From Myxococcaceae bacterium (GTDB lineage: Bacteria; Myxococcota; Myxococcia; Myxococcales; Myxococcaceae): a DNA stretch of 64,000 nt. Made by a program: the position numbers and the translations under genes. Where the stretch lies: the NCBI GenBank assembly GCA_016793095.1, contig JAEUJQ010000072.1, forward strand, positions 42,200-106,199, given 5' to 3'. The notes under the pieces are model-generated. The model was not told the origin of the DNA. It was given only the letters and a program-made list of their open reading frames with translations, and did not search any database. Below are positions 1 through 8,939 of this stretch, piece by piece (within the stretch, counting starts at the first letter, position 1; each line of letters opens with the position of its first letter).

Positions 1-27
1 GCGTGCGAGCGTGGGGAAACTCCGTCC

Positions 28-837
28 ATGCGCCTCGTCCTCGTGGCCCTCGTCGTGGTGCTCGCAGCATGTCACCGGGAAGCGCCGGTCACCTTCCTGC
101 CTGGCCAGCCGCTCGCAGACGTCGAGGTGGAGCGCCGTCATCACCTCTCCCTCGACCTCTCCATCGGCGTGGGAGAAGAGCGCGAGCGGCAGCCGCTGGT
201 GGACTCCGCCTCGCTGCGAGCGCAGGTCGAGCGGCGGGCCGAGGGCGTGGTGGTGCGCTGGCTCGAGGACCGCGGCATGCACCCCTCCACTGTCGAGGGC
301 CGCAGCCTCGTGGTGAACGCGCTCGCGGTGCGAAGCGTCGACGACGGGACGCTCGCAGGTCCCCGGGAGTCCTCTTCGGCGCGCGCGCTGGCGCAGGTGG
401 GCGCAGGGCCCGACGCGCTGCAGGTGGCGCTGATGCAGGCCCCGCTCCGTCGCGGAGAACGACGCCCCGGGGTCGACGAGGCCTTTGGCGCGCTCGCGGC
501 GCGGACGCTTGGAGGGGGCGGCGCGGTGGACGTCGAGGAAGCTTCGCTGAGGCTCGAGGCAGCGACCGACTCGGTGGCTGTCTTCTCGGCCGCGCTCGTC
601 GCGAAGACGCACGCGGGCCCGGTCACCATGACGTGGGCGCTGCGGGGCACCCTGGAGGTGCGCAGGTCCGACACCTTCCCGCTGTCGCTCGCGCTCGAGG
701 GGCCGGTGCGCGTCACCTCCGAGCAACCGGATGAGGGCCTGCCCGACGTCACCGGAGAGGGCTCGTTCGTCGTGCTGCACCGCGCACGCGAGCTGCAGCC
801 CGCTCGCCCCGTCCCGCTCGCGACCGTGGTGAGATGA
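28..837 (+). CDS. hypothetical lipoprotein
   Basis: A 269-residue protein with a short hydrophobic N-terminus ending in a lipobox (LAAC, Cys15), so it is probably lipidated and anchored in a membrane. The rest is a polar region without transmembrane segments or motifs I recognise. The ATG at 28 puts the signal peptide at the very N-terminus. The next gene begins 33 bases downstream on the same strand, so the two may be co-transcribed. A short GC-rich inverted repeat (about 842-857) lies between them. Function unknown; coding status is supported by length and codon use. Confidence 0.75.
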   Translation: MRLVLVALVVVLAACHREAPVTFLPGQPLADVEVERRHHLSLDLSIGVGEERERQPLVDSASLRAQVERRAEGVVVRWLEDRGMHPSTVEGRSLVVNALAVRSVDDGTLAGPRESSSARALAQVGAGPDALQVALMQAPLRRGERRPGVDEAFGALAARTLGGGGAVDVEEASLRLEAATDSVAVFSAALVAKTHAGPVTMTWALRGTLEVRRSDTFPLSLALEGPVRVTSEQPDEGLPDVTGEGSFVVLHRARELQPARPVPLATVVR

Positions 838-870
838 GCCGGCGGGCATCGCCCGCACCGTGGAGGCGCC

Positions 871-1500
871 GTGTGGCTCGTGTTGCTCGTCGCGACGTTG
901 GGCCAGACGTCGTCGTTTCGCGGCGCTGTCTTCTTCGAGCCTGACGCGGGCTTCACGCGGGTGCTGCCGGCGCCGTGGCCCGACGTCATCTCCGGGGCCG
1001 AGGTGGTCAGCCTCGGCGGGCTCGAGCCCCGAAAGGGTCGTGAGCAGCGACAGCGGGTGAACTGGAGGCGCACGCTCGAGCAGCCAGCGGACGTCGAGGC
1101 CGTGCGACGGCTCGTGCTCGACCCGACGATGTACCGCCTGCTCGACAGCGAGACGTGCAGGTGCGGCGTCCTCAAGCTCTGCGGCAGGTGCGACCCGAAC
1201 CTCGACCTCACCTTCGAGAAGGGGAACCGGCGCGTGCAGTTCCTCATCTGCTTTCACTGCTCCGAGACGACCGTGAGCCTGCTCGAGCACGGGGTCGAGC
1301 TGCAGGCCGTCGTGCCCGACCTGGGAGAGCGGAACGAGTGGCTGCGGGTGCTCGCGGCGCTCGTGCCCGACGACGACCTCGTCATGACACGCAAGCGGCG
1401 GGCTGACGAGCTCGAGCAACGCGAGCGAGCGCGACGAGAGCGAGCCGCTCGCGGTGTCCCCGACGCAGGGCACGCGCCGGAGGAGCCCCGGCGTGACTGA
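871..1500 (+). CDS. hypothetical exported Cys-containing protein
   Basis: A 209-residue protein from a GTG start, with a short signal-like N-terminus (MWLVLLVATLGQ). It has two cysteine clusters: CRCGVLKLCGRC near residues 96-107 and CFHC near 127-130. These could form disulfides or bind a metal. The C-terminus is highly charged (Arg/Glu-rich) and may be helical. Its stop overlaps the likely GTG start of the next gene, which suggests translational coupling. No family recognised. The role of the cysteines is inference. Confidence 0.7.
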   Translation: MWLVLLVATLGQTSSFRGAVFFEPDAGFTRVLPAPWPDVISGAEVVSLGGLEPRKGREQRQRVNWRRTLEQPADVEAVRRLVLDPTMYRLLDSETCRCGVLKLCGRCDPNLDLTFEKGNRRVQFLICFHCSETTVSLLEHGVELQAVVPDLGERNEWLRVLAALVPDDDLVMTRKRRADELEQRERARRERAARGVPDAGHAPEEPRRD

Positions 1501-2830
1501 TCAGGAGCGCCTCGCGCACGACCTCGCTGCGGTGCTTCGGGCGCAGGGGCTCGGAGGCAGCGCGACCGGCGGCGGCGTGCACTGGCGCGTCGACCTCACC
1601 ACCCCGGGTCGGGCGATGCGCGTGCACTGCTTCTGGTACGGCGCCTCGCACGGGCTGCTGCTGGGCATGAACCCGGCGAACGCGCGCGCGCGGCCGCGGC
1701 CCACGGGGAATGCCCGTTTCGGCCCGGAGTACGCCGCCACGCTCAGGGAAGGCGCCGCCACCGTGGCCGAGGGCCGCACTGGTGACGCGGGTGAGGTGGT
1801 GGCCTGCGCGCGCGCCTGGCTCGCCGGCTGCTCACGCGACGAGCTCGCGGTGGCGGCGCCCTTCGTCGACCGCCTGGGTCGGTTCATGCGCGCGGTGGCC
1901 GGGCGAATCGACCCGCGGCTCGGCTGGGAGCTCGGCGGCGACCCCTCGTACGAGCTGTGGGTGCACGGCGAGGGGCGCTCGTGCGAGCTGAAGCCGAACG
2001 GTGAGGAGCCGAGCTGCCAGTTCCGCATCGGGCAGGCGACGGTGGCCTTCACGCCGCGGCTCGAGGACGTCGGTGACGCGACGTCGGCGTGGCTGCTCGA
2101 GCGCACTCCGCTGAGCGCCCTCCCCTCGCGGGTGCCCCGAGCGTCGCTGGAGCCGCACGCGGAGGTCCTCGAGAGCGACCCGGCCCGCTGGCACTGGCTG
2201 CACATGCGCGAGCGCATCGCCGACGCCGACGACGTGCTCGCCGAGCTGCGGCCGCTGCACGAGCGCCTCGCGGCGAGCCCCATCGCGACGCGCTTCTTCA
2301 CGTACTCGAGCCTCAACCGGCTCTGCTTCTCGGCGAGCTCGCACTTCCCCTGGGTCGACCCGGGCCTGCCGCCCATCGCCCCGGCAGGGGACGGCCGGTA
2401 CGGTGTCGGCCGGGACGTGCTCCAGCTCGACGACGCGCTCGCGCGCATCGAGGCGAGGCTCGCGGGCTTCCCCATTCCGCCGTTCTCCGGCTCCGCGTAC
2501 CACCTCGAGCAGCGCGTGCTGGGCGTGCGGCTGAAGGCGCTCGGCAGTCCGCTCGAGCCGGTGCTCGCGCCCCGCGGCGCGTGGTTCGACGTCGTGGTGC
2601 CCGCGCTCGGGTCGACCCGCCGGTGCCTCGTGACGCCGCGCAACGACTGGACGGGGCAGGTTCGGGAGCGCGCCCACCTCGAGCTCATCGACGGCGCGTC
2701 GACCGTCAGCGCGAGCTGGCCCTCGTGGGACGACGCGGTCGCGGCCGTGCGCTGCTTCTGTGAAGACGACGCGCCCCTCGACGAGGTGCTGCGCGCGCCG
2801 GGGGTCGAGGTGCAGCGCCGCCCCGCGTGA
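1493..2830 (+). CDS. hypothetical protein, 445 aa
   Basis: A soluble-looking protein with no signal peptide or membrane segment. I chose the GTG at 1493 because it overlaps the preceding stop codon (GTGACTGA); the frame stays open to a GTG at 1454. The reading frame is Trp- and aromatic-rich with ordinary hydrophobic spacing, unlike the Arg-rich antisense frames. No catalytic motif or family recognised. It appears to be the last gene of a three-gene same-strand run, followed after about 50 bases by the Uma2-type gene. Confidence 0.75.
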   Translation: MTDQERLAHDLAAVLRAQGLGGSATGGGVHWRVDLTTPGRAMRVHCFWYGASHGLLLGMNPANARARPRPTGNARFGPEYAATLREGAATVAEGRTGDAGEVVACARAWLAGCSRDELAVAAPFVDRLGRFMRAVAGRIDPRLGWELGGDPSYELWVHGEGRSCELKPNGEEPSCQFRIGQATVAFTPRLEDVGDATSAWLLERTPLSALPSRVPRASLEPHAEVLESDPARWHWLHMRERIADADDVLAELRPLHERLAASPIATRFFTYSSLNRLCFSASSHFPWVDPGLPPIAPAGDGRYGVGRDVLQLDDALARIEARLAGFPIPPFSGSAYHLEQRVLGVRLKALGSPLEPVLAPRGAWFDVVVPALGSTRRCLVTPRNDWTGQVRERAHLELIDGASTVSASWPSWDDAVAAVRCFCEDDAPLDEVLRAPGVEVQRRPA

Positions 2831-2881
2831 AGCAGCGCTCCCGGCTGGCTGAGCGACGAAGCGCTGGCGTAGTCTCGCGCC

Positions 2882-3463
2882 ATGTTGCCGAAGGTGAGTG
2901 GGACCCGGACCATCGCCGACTGGCTCGCCCTGCCCGCTGGCCACAGGTTCGAGCTGGTGGATGGCAATCTCGTCGAGAAGGCCAGCCCGTCATCGGAGCA
3001 CGGAGTGACCCAGACGAGGGTCGGAATCCAGGTCGGTCGCCCCTTCATGCGGAGGCCGGGTGGCAGGTTGCCGGGCGGCTGGTGGATCGCCACCGAGGTC
3101 GACGTCGTGCTGGGGGCAGACCTCTTTCGACCCGACGTCATCGGCTGGCGGCGCGAGCGCGTCCGCGAGCTACCTCGCGATCAACCCACCACCATCAGAC
3201 CCGACTGGATCTGCGAGATCGTCTCCGAGTCCAACGCGGCCCACGACCGCGTCGTGAAGATGCGCGCGTACCACCAGGCGCAGGTTCCGCATTACTGGCT
3301 CCTCGACCCGGTCGAACGCACGCTGGTGGTCATGCGACACGCGGAGGGCGGCTACCTCAACGTCCTCGCCGCGACGGCCGAGGAGCGGGTGCGTCCGGAG
3401 CCCTTCGGGTCGGTCGAGTTCCTCGTCGCTGCGTTCTTCGACGACGTCGACGACGACTCGTGA
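2882..3463 (+). CDS. Uma2-family (DUF820) putative endonuclease
   Basis: A 193-residue protein matching the Uma2/DUF820 family, which has a PD-(D/E)XK nuclease-like fold. Visible family features are an N-terminal FELVDGNLVEKASPS segment, a central FRPDVIGW motif, PDWICEIVSESN (candidate acidic catalytic residues), a following Lys in the RVVKMRAYHQAQV helix, and HYWLLDP. Length is typical. It is a single gene with no toxin or partner visible. The true function of this family is poorly known in bacteria; nuclease activity is inferred from the fold family. Confidence 0.88.
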   Translation: MLPKVSGTRTIADWLALPAGHRFELVDGNLVEKASPSSEHGVTQTRVGIQVGRPFMRRPGGRLPGGWWIATEVDVVLGADLFRPDVIGWRRERVRELPRDQPTTIRPDWICEIVSESNAAHDRVVKMRAYHQAQVPHYWLLDPVERTLVVMRHAEGGYLNVLAATAEERVRPEPFGSVEFLVAAFFDDVDDDS

Positions 3464-3487
3464 CGCGGCGGTCCCGCGCGCGCCAGC

Positions 3488-5185
3488 CTACGGAATGACG
3501 GTGACGACGCCCTGGCTCTCGGCGCCGCCGCGGTTGACGGCGCTCACCGCCCAGGTGCCCATCGACAGCGGCCCGAAGCTGGCCTGCACGCCGCCCGCGA
3601 CGTCCACCAGGGTCCACCCTGTCGGGTCGAAGCGGTAGAGCGCATAGAAGCGCGCGGTCATCGGCAACACGTGTGACACGTCCAGCGTCGTTCCGTTCCG
3701 AGTCACGACGGGGGGCAGCGGGGTGGCCGAAGCTCCGGCGCGGGGAATCGACGGAGGCAGCGCCGGCGTCGCGTAGAGCTCGTTCCGGAAGAGGTCGCGA
3801 ACACCGAGCAGGTTCGTGCGCACGTTCTCCTCGCGGAAGTGGATGCCGCCCATGAGGCCCTGCGCGCGCAGCGTGCGGCCCGCGTTCACCTGCAGACGAA
3901 TCTCGTTCACCGAGGTGAAGCCCGTCATGCCCAGCCGATAGACGGCGTGCCCCGGGAAGACGTGACGGCCCCCCATCGCTCCGTTGGCCCACCACGTCGC
4001 CAGCGGCACGAAGGGCTGCCCCGATGACGTCGTCGCCCAGTAGAGCTGCGGCGCGACGTAGTCCACCCAGCCCTGGTTCATCCACGTCACCGCGTCGCAG
4101 GAGATGTCCTCGTACGCGTCGAGCCCCACCACGCCGGGCGGGTTGTTCGGTCGCCAGATGCCGAAGGGCGAGATGCCGAAGCGCACCTGCGGGTGGTCGG
4201 CGGTGACGACAGCCATCACCTCGCGCACCAGCGCGTTGACGTTGTCGCGGCGCCAGTTGCTCTTCGTCATCGTACCGCCGTCGGCGCGGTACGCCTGGTA
4301 CGTCGCCTCGTCCGGGTACGGGCTGCCAGCGGGGTACGGGTAGAAGTAGTCGTCGAAGTGCAGGCCGTCGACGTCGTATTGCCCGAGCAGGTCGCGAAGC
4401 ACGCCCAGCACGTGCTGCCGCACCGCAGGCACGCCCGGGTTCATCGTCACGCGGCCGTCGTAGGTGATGGCCGCGCTCGAGAGCGTGCGGCTGACGTGGT
4501 TCATGGCCGTGGGCGAGCTCGCCGAGACCAGCGCGCGGTACGGGTTCACCCACGCGTGCACCTCGACGCCGCGGGCGTGCGCTGCGGTGAGCAGCGCGTC
4601 GAGCGGGTCCCACCCCGGGTCCCGGCCCTGGGTGCCGGTGAGGTAGCGGCTCCAGGGCTCGAGGGTGGACTGGTACCAGGCGTCGGACTCGGGCCGCACC
4701 TGGAAGAAGATGGCGTTGAGGCCAGCGTCGCGCGTGCGCTCCACGAGGGCGCGCATGGCGGCCACGCCCGCGTCCGGCGAGAGGCCCGAGGGGAAGTCGA
4801 GGTTCGAGACGGTCGCCACCCAGACGCCGCGCAGCTCCCGCGGGTGCGAGACGGTGGCCAACACCACGCCGGAGTCCGTGAGGAGGAAGCCCCCGTCTCG
4901 TGAACCCGCGTCGTCACCACCATCTGGCCTGCCCGCGTCCACGCTCCCACCCGAGGCGCCGCCCGCAGTCGAGCCGCCGCCGCCACCACCGCCACCACCG
5001 CCACCACCGCCACCACCGCTCACGCCACCACCGCTCACGCCACCGCCGACCCCGCCACCGCCGACCCCGCCAGCCGCGGCTCCCCCCGCTGCGCCACTGC
5101 CCCCGCCGGCGCCGCCGTCGTCGTCAACGGCAACGGGTCCACAGGCGGCGAGGAGCGCGACGAGGCAGGCACCGGAGAAACGCAC
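3488..5185 (-). CDS. GHL10-type glycoside hydrolase lipoprotein
   Basis: A 565-residue lipoprotein. It has a signal peptide with lipobox LLAAC (Cys15) and then a long Gly-rich low-complexity linker to about residue 100. The main domain matches the glycosyl-hydrolase-like 10 (GHL10, formerly DUF187) family: it opens with PRELRGVWVATVSNLDFPS and carries HFDDYFYPYP and a WVDYVAPQLYW strand, all family hallmarks. The last 80 residues look like a fibronectin-III-type beta domain. It probably cleaves a polysaccharide or peptidoglycan-like substrate at the cell surface; substrate unknown. The gene is convergent with the Uma2-type gene. Confidence 0.9.
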   Translation of the reverse strand: MRFSGACLVALLAACGPVAVDDDGGAGGGSGAAGGAAAGGVGGGGVGGGVSGGGVSGGGGGGGGGGGGGGGSTAGGASGGSVDAGRPDGGDDAGSRDGGFLLTDSGVVLATVSHPRELRGVWVATVSNLDFPSGLSPDAGVAAMRALVERTRDAGLNAIFFQVRPESDAWYQSTLEPWSRYLTGTQGRDPGWDPLDALLTAAHARGVEVHAWVNPYRALVSASSPTAMNHVSRTLSSAAITYDGRVTMNPGVPAVRQHVLGVLRDLLGQYDVDGLHFDDYFYPYPAGSPYPDEATYQAYRADGGTMTKSNWRRDNVNALVREVMAVVTADHPQVRFGISPFGIWRPNNPPGVVGLDAYEDISCDAVTWMNQGWVDYVAPQLYWATTSSGQPFVPLATWWANGAMGGRHVFPGHAVYRLGMTGFTSVNEIRLQVNAGRTLRAQGLMGGIHFREENVRTNLLGVRDLFRNELYATPALPPSIPRAGASATPLPPVVTRNGTTLDVSHVLPMTARFYALYRFDPTGWTLVDVAGGVQASFGPLSMGTWAVSAVNRGGAESQGVVTVIP

Positions 5186-5361
5186 GGGCGCGGTGTACCC
5201 GTGAAGGGCAGCAGAAAGGAACCCTCACCGTCGCGAGCGGAACCGGCGGGTGACGGTGGGTCCCGCCGCCATCCCCGCGACACTGCAGGACGCGCAACCA
5301 TCGAGGCCAGGCCGGGTTCCTTTCTCCGAGGCCGGACACACGAAGTCCCCAGGAGACCGCC

Positions 5362-6207
5362 ATGACAGCCCTTCGCCGTGCACTGCTCACCCTCTCGCTC
5401 TCTGCCCTCTCGTTCTCAGGCGCCGCCTGCCAGGGCGCCATGACGGACGACGAGGCGCTGGTGGGGGAAGCGACCTCGTACCTGACGGTGGCTGAAGAGA
5501 CGGGCGACCTGGCGAACGAGGCGAGCGCGGCGGAGTCCGACGCGGCGCTCGAAGAGATGGCTGGCGAGGCCACTGAGCTGCCCTCGATGCCGAGCGACGC
5601 CCCTGGCGTGTGCGACCTCGAGGGCCGACGCCAGCGCGTCATCGCCCGCTACGACGAGAACGGCGACGGCCAGCTGGGCCCTGCGGAGCGCGGGCAGCTC
5701 AAGCGCGACCTCGAGGCGCGCGTCGGTCACCCCGTCGCCGTTCGCTTCGGCCTGCGTCACCGCGTCGCCGTCGTGAAGCGCGTGAAGTGGGTCTTCGACG
5801 AGAACAACGACGGCGTGCTGTCGACCGAGGAGCGCACCGCGCTGGTGGACGCGCTCGAGGCCCGCTGCCGGCTCGTTCGCGCGCGAGTGATGGAGCGGTT
5901 CGACGCGAACAAGGACGGCGCCCTCGACGAGACCGAGCGGCAGGCAGCGAAGCAGGCGCTCCACGCGAAGGTGCAGGCGCTGCGGCAGCAGGCCCTCGCG
6001 AAGTACGACGCGAACGGCAACGGCGTGCTCGACGACAGTGAGAAGCAGACCATGCGCAGCGACTTCATCGCGGCGTGGAAGGCGAAGCGGGCCGAGGTCG
6101 CGAAGCAGTTCGACGTGAACGCCAACGGCACCCTGGAGGACGCTGAGAAGCTGGCCCTCAAGCGCGCCATTCAGCAGCGCATCGCCGAGGGGAAGGACGC
6201 CGAGTAA
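5362..6207 (+). CDS. EF-hand repeat lipoprotein
   Basis: A 281-residue exported protein with lipobox SGAAC (Cys23). It carries five canonical EF-hand loops: DENGDGQLGPAE (98), DENNDGVLSTEE (146), DANKDGALDETE (181), DANGNGVLDDSE (216) and DVNANGTLEDAE (251). The last four start at an exact 35-residue period. Each has Asp or Asn at positions 1, 3 and 5 and Glu at 12, so calcium binding is expected. An AGGAGA ribosome-binding site lies just upstream of the ATG. The gene stands alone, divergent from the GHL10 gene, and ends at a strong hairpin. Confidence 0.92.
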   Translation: MTALRRALLTLSLSALSFSGAACQGAMTDDEALVGEATSYLTVAEETGDLANEASAAESDAALEEMAGEATELPSMPSDAPGVCDLEGRRQRVIARYDENGDGQLGPAERGQLKRDLEARVGHPVAVRFGLRHRVAVVKRVKWVFDENNDGVLSTEERTALVDALEARCRLVRARVMERFDANKDGALDETERQAAKQALHAKVQALRQQALAKYDANGNGVLDDSEKQTMRSDFIAAWKAKRAEVAKQFDVNANGTLEDAEKLALKRAIQQRIAEGKDAE

Positions 6208-6230
6208 CGCACCCTCGCGCCGGGCTGCAG

Positions 6231-6262
6231 GAGCCGGAGCCTCCACCTGGAGCCTCCGGCTC
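6231..6262 (+). terminator. hairpin terminator after the EF-hand gene
   Basis: Starting 24 bases after the EF-hand gene stop, GAGCCGGAG-C-CTCCA pairs with TGGAG-C-CTCCGGCTC around a two-base loop. This gives a 15-bp stem with one C-C mismatch. There is no clear T-run, which is common in high-G+C genomes. As a near-perfect stem it could also serve the kinase gene arriving on the opposite strand. Seen in sequence; terminator function is inference. Confidence 0.6.
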
Positions 6263-6447
6263 TTCGCGTCTCAGGGCCCCGACAGCCGCAGCACGAGCTT
6301 CGCGGAGCGGGGCTCCGACGTCGGCCGGCACGCCGAGCGCTGCATGCCCCGAGCGGCCGGCAGTCGGAGTCCCGGGCGCACATCGGTGTGCACCAGTTGG
6401 GGGACGACCGGCGCGGCAGCCCCGGCTGCCAGCGCCACATCCGGCCC

Positions 6448-7365
6448 TCAGGGAACGGGCGTGCGCGAGGCGTCGAGCGTCAGGGCGAGCAGCCGGTCCC
6501 CGGGGGTCGCGCGCCCCACGGTCGGGCCCCATGTCTCGTACGCCGGCAAGAAGCGCCGCACGTAGTCCTCCACCTCGGCGTCCGACAGCCCTGGACGCCC
6601 GCTCGCTCGCATCGCCGCCTCAGCCTCGATGCGCCAGCGAATGACCTGCCGCGGGTCTGCCATGCGCAGGCACACCAGCACCTCGAGCAGGCGCGTCCAG
6701 CGAGCGTAGTCGCGCAGCATCGCGTTGGGCGCGGCGAGCGCGGGCTCCGGCACCCGCTCGACGGGCTCGAAGCCCAGCATCCACCCTTCGACGAGGACGA
6801 GGTCGACGGAGCCGTGAACCGGCGTCACCTCCACGCTGCGGTCGCCACGGCCGCCGTGGGCCGACTTGTCGTAGCGGGGCACGTCGACGTCACGCCCCTC
6901 GGAGAGCGCGCGCAGCACGGACTCGCCCAGCGCGACGTCGTGGGTGCCGGGGTAGCCGCGGTGCTCGAGGAAGCGGTTGCCCGGGTGCGCGGCGGCGAGG
7001 GCGAGCTGCTCCTGGCGGCGGAGGTAGAAGTCGTCGATGGAGATGCTCACGACGCGCAGGCCGAAGACGTCGTGCAGCAGGCCCACGAGCGCACCGGTGA
7101 GCGTCGTCTTCCCCGCGCCCTGCGGGGCGTTGAGCCCGGCGAGCAGCGGCCGTGAGGGCTTCGCGCGCACGTGATGCAGCAGCCAGAGCGCGACAGGCAC
7201 TGTGAGCCAGTGAATGCGCTCGGCGCGTCCCGGGCTCTCGGGGAATGACCGCTCGAGCCACCCGGCCGCGCGCTCCCAGGCGTCGCCGTCCACTGCGCCA
7301 GGACGTTCGAGCGCCGGCCAGGCGGGACCTCGTCGGGCGAGCTCAAGGGACGGCACGCGGGCCAT
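6448..7365 (-). CDS. glycerate-kinase-like P-loop kinase
   Basis: A 305-residue cytoplasmic kinase of the D-glycerate 3-kinase/uridine-kinase-like P-loop family. Walker A is NAPQGAGKTTL, followed by the VVSISIDDFYL strand, a substrate-region HRGYPGTHD, VPRYDKSAHGGRGDR, and a Walker B-like VDLVLVEGWMLGFEPV. This order is typical of GLYK-type enzymes that phosphorylate glycerate. The ATG at 7365 is preferred over the GTG at 7392. It is divergent from the MFS gene across a repeat-bearing 160-bp region. The substrate is inferred from family resemblance only. Confidence 0.82.
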   Translation of the reverse strand: MARVPSLELARRGPAWPALERPGAVDGDAWERAAGWLERSFPESPGRAERIHWLTVPVALWLLHHVRAKPSRPLLAGLNAPQGAGKTTLTGALVGLLHDVFGLRVVSISIDDFYLRRQEQLALAAAHPGNRFLEHRGYPGTHDVALGESVLRALSEGRDVDVPRYDKSAHGGRGDRSVEVTPVHGSVDLVLVEGWMLGFEPVERVPEPALAAPNAMLRDYARWTRLLEVLVCLRMADPRQVIRWRIEAEAAMRASGRPGLSDAEVEDYVRRFLPAYETWGPTVGRATPGDRLLALTLDASRTPVP

Positions 7366-7406
7366 TTCATCAGCGAATGGGGCGCGCGGCACGTCGGCGA
7401 CAGCGG

Positions 7407-7513
7407 GTGTCGTCGTTGTGCCACGCGCGATTCACTCACGACGGGAGTTCTGTCGTCGTCGTGCGACCCGCGGTGCAGCCGCGACGGGAGCTGTCGTCTT
7501 TGTGCCGCGCGCC
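7407..7513 (+). promoter_or_regulatory. triple direct repeat in divergent promoter region
   Basis: Three imperfect 22-bp direct repeats (TGTCGTCNTNGTGCNNC then GCG-rich) begin at about 7409, 7451 and 7492, spaced 42 and 41 bases apart. The second and third are preceded by CGACGGGAG. The last repeat ends 14 bases before the MFS start codon; a CATACT hexamer at 7514 could be a -10 element. The regular near-four-helical-turn spacing suggests cooperative binding by a regulator shared with the divergent kinase gene. Repeats are seen; regulation is inferred. Confidence 0.55.
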
Positions 7514-7527
7514 CCATACTGCTTGCG

Positions 7528-8763
7528 ATGACGGCCCGGCGAACGGCGACGGCGGCGGTGCTCCTCGCGGCGCTCGGGTACTTCGTCGACATCTACGACC
7601 TGGTGCTCTTCTCGGTGCTGCGTGTGCCCAGCTTGAAGGCCCTCGGCGTCGATGACGCGAGCCTGGTGCCGGTGGGCGGTGTCCTGCTCCACCTGCAGCT
7701 CGGCGGCATGATGCTGGGTGGCATCGCCTGGGGCGTGCTCGCCGACAAGCGCGGGCGGCTGACGGTGCTGTTCGGGTCCATTCTCATCTACTCGCTCGCC
7801 AACCTCCTCAACGCCTTCGTCGGCTCCATCCTCGCCTACGGAGCCTGTCGCCTCTTCGCGGGGTTCGGGCTCGCCGGCGAGCTGGGCGCCGGCATCACGC
7901 TGGTGTCCGAGCTGCTCCCCACGGAGCGGCGCGGCCTCGGCACGACGCTCGTCGCCACCATCGGGCTGTCAGGGGCGCTCGCAGCCGGGCTCATCGGCGA
8001 CGCCCTCGTGTCGTGGAGCGCGGCCGACGGGTGGCGGTGGGCCTACGGCCTCGGCGGCCTGGTGGGTCTCTTGCTGCTCGCGCTGCGGCTCGGCGTCTTC
8101 GAGAGCGGCCTCTTCGAGCGCACGCGGGGGCAGGACGTGCACCTCGGGGATGTGCGGCAGTTGTTCCGGCCGCCAGCTCGCGCGCTCCGCTTCCTGCGCG
8201 TCATCACCGTTGGCATGCCCATCTGGTTCGCCGGCGGCGTGCTGTTCGTCTTCTCACCGGAGATCGGCGGCGCCCTCGGGCTCACCCCGCGCCCGACGGG
8301 CGGGCAGACCATCTTCTGGGCCTACGCGGGCGTCACCGCAGGCGACCTCGCGTCGGGGCTGCTCAGCCACGCCGTGAAGAGCCGCAAGCGCGTGCTGGGC
8401 CTCTTCCTCGTCTCATTCGCGGGCAGTGTCGTTGCCCTGCTCACCTTCGGCGGCCGCTCCCCTGGCACGTACTACGCGCTCATGTGCGTGCTGGGCTTCA
8501 CCACCGGCTACTGGGTGCTCTTCGTCACCACTGCCGCCGAGCAGTTCGGCACCAACTTGCGCGCGACCGTGACGACGAGCGCGCCCAACTTCGTGCGCGG
8601 CACCGCCATTCCCATCACCGCGGTGTGGATGACGCTCAAGCCCTCGCTGGGCACCGTGCCAGCGACCCTCTCGGTGGGCCTCACCTGCATCTCGCTGGGC
8701 CTGCTGGCGCTCTGGCGCATGCCCGACAGCTTCTCGGCGGACCTCGACTTCGTCGAGCGGTGA
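7528..8763 (+). CDS. MFS transporter
   Basis: A 411-residue integral membrane protein of the major facilitator superfamily. Hydrophobic segments fit about 12 helices in two halves. The inter-helix 2-3 loop (GGIAWGVLADKRGRLTVL) matches MFS motif A, and a second-half counterpart (LLSHAVKSRKR) is weaker. The first helix contains the charged DIYDLVLF sequence typical of metabolite:H+ symporter-like members. Substrate unknown. The neighbouring glycerate-kinase-like gene suggests an organic acid or sugar acid, but that is only context. Confidence 0.9.
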   Translation: MTARRTATAAVLLAALGYFVDIYDLVLFSVLRVPSLKALGVDDASLVPVGGVLLHLQLGGMMLGGIAWGVLADKRGRLTVLFGSILIYSLANLLNAFVGSILAYGACRLFAGFGLAGELGAGITLVSELLPTERRGLGTTLVATIGLSGALAAGLIGDALVSWSAADGWRWAYGLGGLVGLLLLALRLGVFESGLFERTRGQDVHLGDVRQLFRPPARALRFLRVITVGMPIWFAGGVLFVFSPEIGGALGLTPRPTGGQTIFWAYAGVTAGDLASGLLSHAVKSRKRVLGLFLVSFAGSVVALLTFGGRSPGTYYALMCVLGFTTGYWVLFVTTAAEQFGTNLRATVTTSAPNFVRGTAIPITAVWMTLKPSLGTVPATLSVGLTCISLGLLALWRMPDSFSADLDFVER

Positions 8764-8774
8764 CGACCGCGCGG

Positions 8775-8812
8775 TGTGACCAGTGGTTACATGAATGTTT
8801 CCACTGGCGACA
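8775..8812. repeat. dispersed 18-bp near-palindrome, pair 1
   Basis: TGTGACCAGTGGTTACAT lies at 8775-8792 and the reverse complement of TGTCGCCAGTGGAAACAT at 8795-8812. They belong to a nine-copy family with consensus WGTNRCCARYGGWNACAW. This pair lies between the convergent ends of the MFS and VOC genes, an unlikely place for a promoter operator. The rest of 8764-8939 shows no supported gene. Confidence 0.8.
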
Positions 8813-8939
8813 TGGTCCGACGGTGGCGCCAACCAGCCCTGCGCCGCGCGAGTGCTCGAGCGCCCCTCGGGGGTGAGGCGAAGGCGCGCCAGCGGGTCCG
8901 GGTGAAGGGCCGCTCGCTGTCCGGCGCGGTGGCCAGGCC

